From positions 1 through 34,773 of the forward strand of contig DBTO01000125.1 of the NCBI GenBank assembly GCA_002307095.1: a stretch of DNA of 34,773 nucleotides, written 5' to 3'. The notes beneath the pieces are model-generated. The model was given only the letters and a program-made list of their open reading frames with translations. It did not search any database and was not told where the DNA came from. Position 1 is the first letter of the stretch; each line of letters opens with the position of its first letter. Positions 32,618 to 34,773 of this stretch are shown here, piece after piece. This DNA is from Sulfurospirillum sp. UBA1314. GTDB lineage: Bacteria; Campylobacterota; Campylobacteria; Campylobacterales; Sulfurospirillaceae. Made by a program: the position numbers and the translations under genes.

Positions 32618-33898
32618 ATGAGAGAGATGGAAGCGTTGCATACCAATTATCAGTTGATTGAAAAAGCGATCAAATACATCGATGCGCATTTTAAAGAACA
32701 GCCCTCCATCGATGTGATTGCCAGCAGTATCGGCATGAGCAAATACCATTTTATCCGCGTGTTTAAAGAGTATGTGGGCGTGACACCCAAACAGTTTTTG
32801 CACTCGGTGACGCTCAATTACGCCAAAGAGCACATCAAAGAGTCCAAGTCCATTTTAGACAGTACCTTGGACATTGGGCTCTCGAGTGTCAGTAGACTGC
32901 ATGAACTTTTTGTCAATTTGATTGGCGTTACGCCCAAAGAGTGGCGCGAAAAAGGGAAAGATGTCATCATCACGTATGGTTTTGGCATCACCCCTTTTGG
33001 GGAAGCGTTGATCGCTTATACCGACAAGGGCATTTGTTATTTAGGGTTTATTGACCAAAACAAAGAGGCGATTTTTACGCGGTTTAAAGAGCTGTGGGAA
33101 AATGCCAATTTGGTGCATGATGATCTCAAAGCACAGACCTATTTAGAAAATATTTTCATCAACAATCAAAAATACAATCTTTTGGTCAAAGGAACGAACC
33201 TACAGATCAATGTCTGGAAAGCGCTTTTGAACCTTCCCAATGGGGCAGTCACGACCTATCAAGACATCGCCAATTTCATCGACCAACCCAATGCGGTGCG
33301 AGCCGTAGCCAGTGCCATCGGGAAAAATCACATCGGCTATCTCATTCCGTGTCACCGTGTCATTGCTAAAAGTGGCGCGATGAGTGGGTACAGTTGGGGC
33401 ATTGAGCGCAAAAAAATCCTGATCGCGTACGAATCCGCTTACAAGCCAAATCCGACAGATTTTAGGATTGCAACGATCGAAGATATCCCCAATATTTGCC
33501 AATTTCTGCATGCTACTTTTCCAAAGACTGCGCACAATAGGGCAAAAATCGTCTCTGAGATGCTTCAAAACGCGAATACCCATGCTATTTTTCTTGCTGT
33601 ACAAGAGACAAATATCATAGGAATGGTGCCTGTTGTGTACCACGTATCGCTTGCATCGGGGGAAACGGTAGCAATGCTTGAAGATGTGATAGTGGATGAA
33701 GTCACCTCATATCCGTCTCTTGAGAAAGAGTTGCTCACATTTGCCATCGCTTCATGCACGAAAATGGGCTGCCAAGAGCTAAGGCTATGGGCAAAAGAGG
33801 CGTCTGTTTATGGGCTCTATGAAGAACTTGGATTTGAAAAATCGCAGAACGAATGGTTCAAATTGTCTTTACATGTAAAGGTTACTTCTCCCTTTTAA
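32618..33898 (+). CDS. AraC-type HTH / O6-methylguanine-DNA methyltransferase / GNAT fusion
   Basis: The 426-residue protein has three parts. Residues about 10-105 form an AraC-type DNA-binding domain with two helix-turn-helices. Residues about 110-275 form an Ogt/Ada methyltransferase with acceptor Cys245 in IPCHRVIAKSG. Residues about 280-415 resemble a GNAT acetyltransferase (FRIATIEDIPNICQFL through ELRLWAKEASVYGLYEELGF). The N-terminal methylphosphotriester domain of E. coli Ada is missing. The likely roles are direct repair of O6-alkylguanine and gene regulation; the acetyltransferase substrate is unknown. The start at 32618 has AAGGAGG just upstream, better than the ATG at 32600. It probably shares glyA's transcript. 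LHVK from a palindrome copy lies six residues from the C-terminal end. Confidence 0.9.
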   Translation: MREMEALHTNYQLIEKAIKYIDAHFKEQPSIDVIASSIGMSKYHFIRVFKEYVGVTPKQFLHSVTLNYAKEHIKESKSILDSTLDIGLSSVSRLHELFVNLIGVTPKEWREKGKDVIITYGFGITPFGEALIAYTDKGICYLGFIDQNKEAIFTRFKELWENANLVHDDLKAQTYLENIFINNQKYNLLVKGTNLQINVWKALLNLPNGAVTTYQDIANFIDQPNAVRAVASAIGKNHIGYLIPCHRVIAKSGAMSGYSWGIERKKILIAYESAYKPNPTDFRIATIEDIPNICQFLHATFPKTAHNRAKIVSEMLQNANTHAIFLAVQETNIIGMVPVVYHVSLASGETVAMLEDVIVDEVTSYPSLEKELLTFAIASCTKMGCQELRLWAKEASVYGLYEELGFEKSQNEWFKLSLHVKVTSPF

Positions 33899-33978
33899 CC
33901 CTTCGAAATTTTCGTCAAAAAGTCACTCCCGATGAAAAAATATACACGCTTGTAACTGTATCGCAATCAATGGATAGG

Positions 33979-33984
33979 TATAAT
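33979..33984 (+). promoter_or_regulatory. -10 box of the dCache chemoreceptor gene
   Basis: TATAAT at 33979-33984, 27 nt before the ATG, with AAGGGGG as ribosome binding site between them. No -35 box is obvious. Confidence 0.6.
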
Positions 33985-34010
33985 GTCACACAGCTTTTCA
34001 AGGGGGAACT

Positions 34011-34773
34011 ATGTCATTTAAAGGGAAAATTATCGGAACACTCTGCGTTTTGATGTTTTTAAGTCTGAGTATTTTTAGCTTTATCAGCTATTTCGATACG
34101 AAAAACAACAGCGTTATTCAAACGGAAAACAGTCTAAAAATGGCATCACGCGCGCTGAGCGATTATATTGATGTGTGGCTTGCCGGTAAAAAAAGTGGCA
34201 TGGAAAGCAGTGCAAGGTATCTGACCAACATTCAGACCATGGAAAAATCAGAGATTATCGCTATTTTGCAAGAGACTACTAAAACTTTGGGTGGTTTTGA
34301 TACCACGGTGGGGTTGGAAGATGGCAGTGCGATGACAGGAACAGGAACGCCGTTATCGGCTGGGTACGATCCTCGCGTGAGAGGCTGGTACAAAACCATC
34401 AAAGCTTCCGGAAAAGTTGGTGTTACCGATGCTTACATCGATGCAACAACCAACAAACTGATCGTTTCGATTATGGCTCCGATCATGAAAGAGGGCAAAT
34501 ATGTGGGCGGTGTCATTTTAGATATTGCGCTTGACACTCTGACCAAAGCGACTGCTGATGTTAATTTTAATGGCGGTTATGGGATGCTGTTTGATACCGC
34601 AGGCATTGTGATCGCGCACCCCAATAAAGAGATGTACGGAAAAGAGCTTTCAAAATTTTTGCCAGAGCTCACCCAACAGATCAAAGGCAAAAGCGATGGG
34701 TTGGTCGAGTATCAGCTCAACAATGAGAGCAAAATCTTCGCGTTTAAAGTTTCCAAAGAAGCAGGCTGGACAC
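34011..34773 (+). CDS. dCache-domain chemoreceptor, N-terminal part (3' end outside window)
   Basis: The visible 254 residues begin with a membrane helix (about 7-28) followed by a periplasmic dCache_1 sensor. The sensor carries Y119-x4-R124-x-W126-Y127 (YDPRVRGWY) and then DAYIDATTNK with D140 and D144, which matches the published amino-acid-binding motif of dCache_1 domains in residue type and spacing. The protein is therefore probably a chemotaxis receptor for one or more amino acids, although the signalling domain is beyond the window and a kinase or cyclase output is possible. The ATG follows AAGGGGG. The frame is open to the end of the window. Confidence 0.87.
   Translation, partial: MSFKGKIIGTLCVLMFLSLSIFSFISYFDTKNNSVIQTENSLKMASRALSDYIDVWLAGKKSGMESSARYLTNIQTMEKSEIIAILQETTKTLGGFDTTVGLEDGSAMTGTGTPLSAGYDPRVRGWYKTIKASGKVGVTDAYIDATTNKLIVSIMAPIMKEGKYVGGVILDIALDTLTKATADVNFNGGYGMLFDTAGIVIAHPNKEMYGKELSKFLPELTQQIKGKSDGLVEYQLNNESKIFAFKVSKEAGWT

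Larger units (their letters stand above)
2864..33879. repeat. Dispersed palindrome TTTACATGTAAA (22 copies of its 10-bp core)
   Basis: Exact 12-mers start at 2864, 8299, 8877, 10797, 15030, 15659, 17059, 17080, 23346, 24018, 25375, 25976, 28481, 30343, 31144, 32516 and 33868. Five more copies of TTACATGTAA start at 8171, 8777, 11816, 22011 and 23229. A 12-mer is expected about 0.002 times in 34.8 kb of random DNA. Twelve copies are intergenic and ten are inside genes. The stretches 2876-8170, 11826-15029 and 17092-22010 have none. The function is unknown; the symmetry suggests a dimeric DNA-binding protein. Confidence 0.95.

Overview
The window most likely comes from a Campylobacterota (Epsilonproteobacteria) chromosome, probably a Sulfurospirillum-like organism. 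This rests on gene content (a LapA-type RTX adhesin with LapG, Cache-type chemoreceptors, bacteriohemerythrin), on sigma70 promoters with a good (extended) -10 box but usually no clear -35 box, and on overall codon use. It is a judgement from reading the sequence, not from a database match. No tRNA, rRNA, CRISPR array or intact insertion sequence was seen.

Layout. (1) 1-8773: the C-terminal 2711 residues of a giant VCBS/RTX adhesin, overlapping by one base a LapG-type periplasmic cysteine protease. (2) 8920-15654 (+): cluster A, with a transglutaminase-DUF2126 protein, a circularly permuted ATP-grasp/alpha-E fusion, and a second transglutaminase. (3) 15686-17048: a HigBA toxin-antitoxin pair with a promoter/operator, then an unknown membrane protein. 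(4) 21786-17094 (-): cluster B, a fully overlapping five-gene operon made of ATP-grasp, alpha-E, a transglutaminase homologue with Ser in place of the catalytic Cys, an M14/AstE-AspA-like metal hydrolase, and a paralogue of it that has lost the zinc ligands. Clusters A and B face each other and look like two versions of one predicted amide-ligase/peptide-tagging pathway. (5) 21919-34773: ordinary and accessory genes. These are an ion-transporter-like membrane protein, an AT-rich HEPN-like orphan, a two-gene ThrE-type exporter, bacteriohemerythrin, a CadC/CadA-type metal efflux pair, a chemoreceptor, a LysE exporter, glyA, an AraC-methyltransferase-GNAT fusion, and the start of a dCache chemoreceptor.

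The most striking unexplained signal is the perfect palindrome TTTACATGTAAA. By eye there are 17 exact 12-mers plus 5 copies of the inner 10-mer TTACATGTAA in 34.8 kb, where chance predicts far less than one 12-mer. Eight of the 12 intergenic copies lie within 30 nt downstream of a stop codon. Nine of the 10 copies inside genes are read in the one frame that encodes Leu-His-Val, so unrelated proteins share an LHV(K/N/T/S) tetrapeptide. This looks like a genome-wide DNA-level signal (HIP1-, matS- or nucleoid-protein-like) and I know of no description of it.

Several start codons were moved to internal ATGs with good Shine-Dalgarno sequences; each is noted in its entry.
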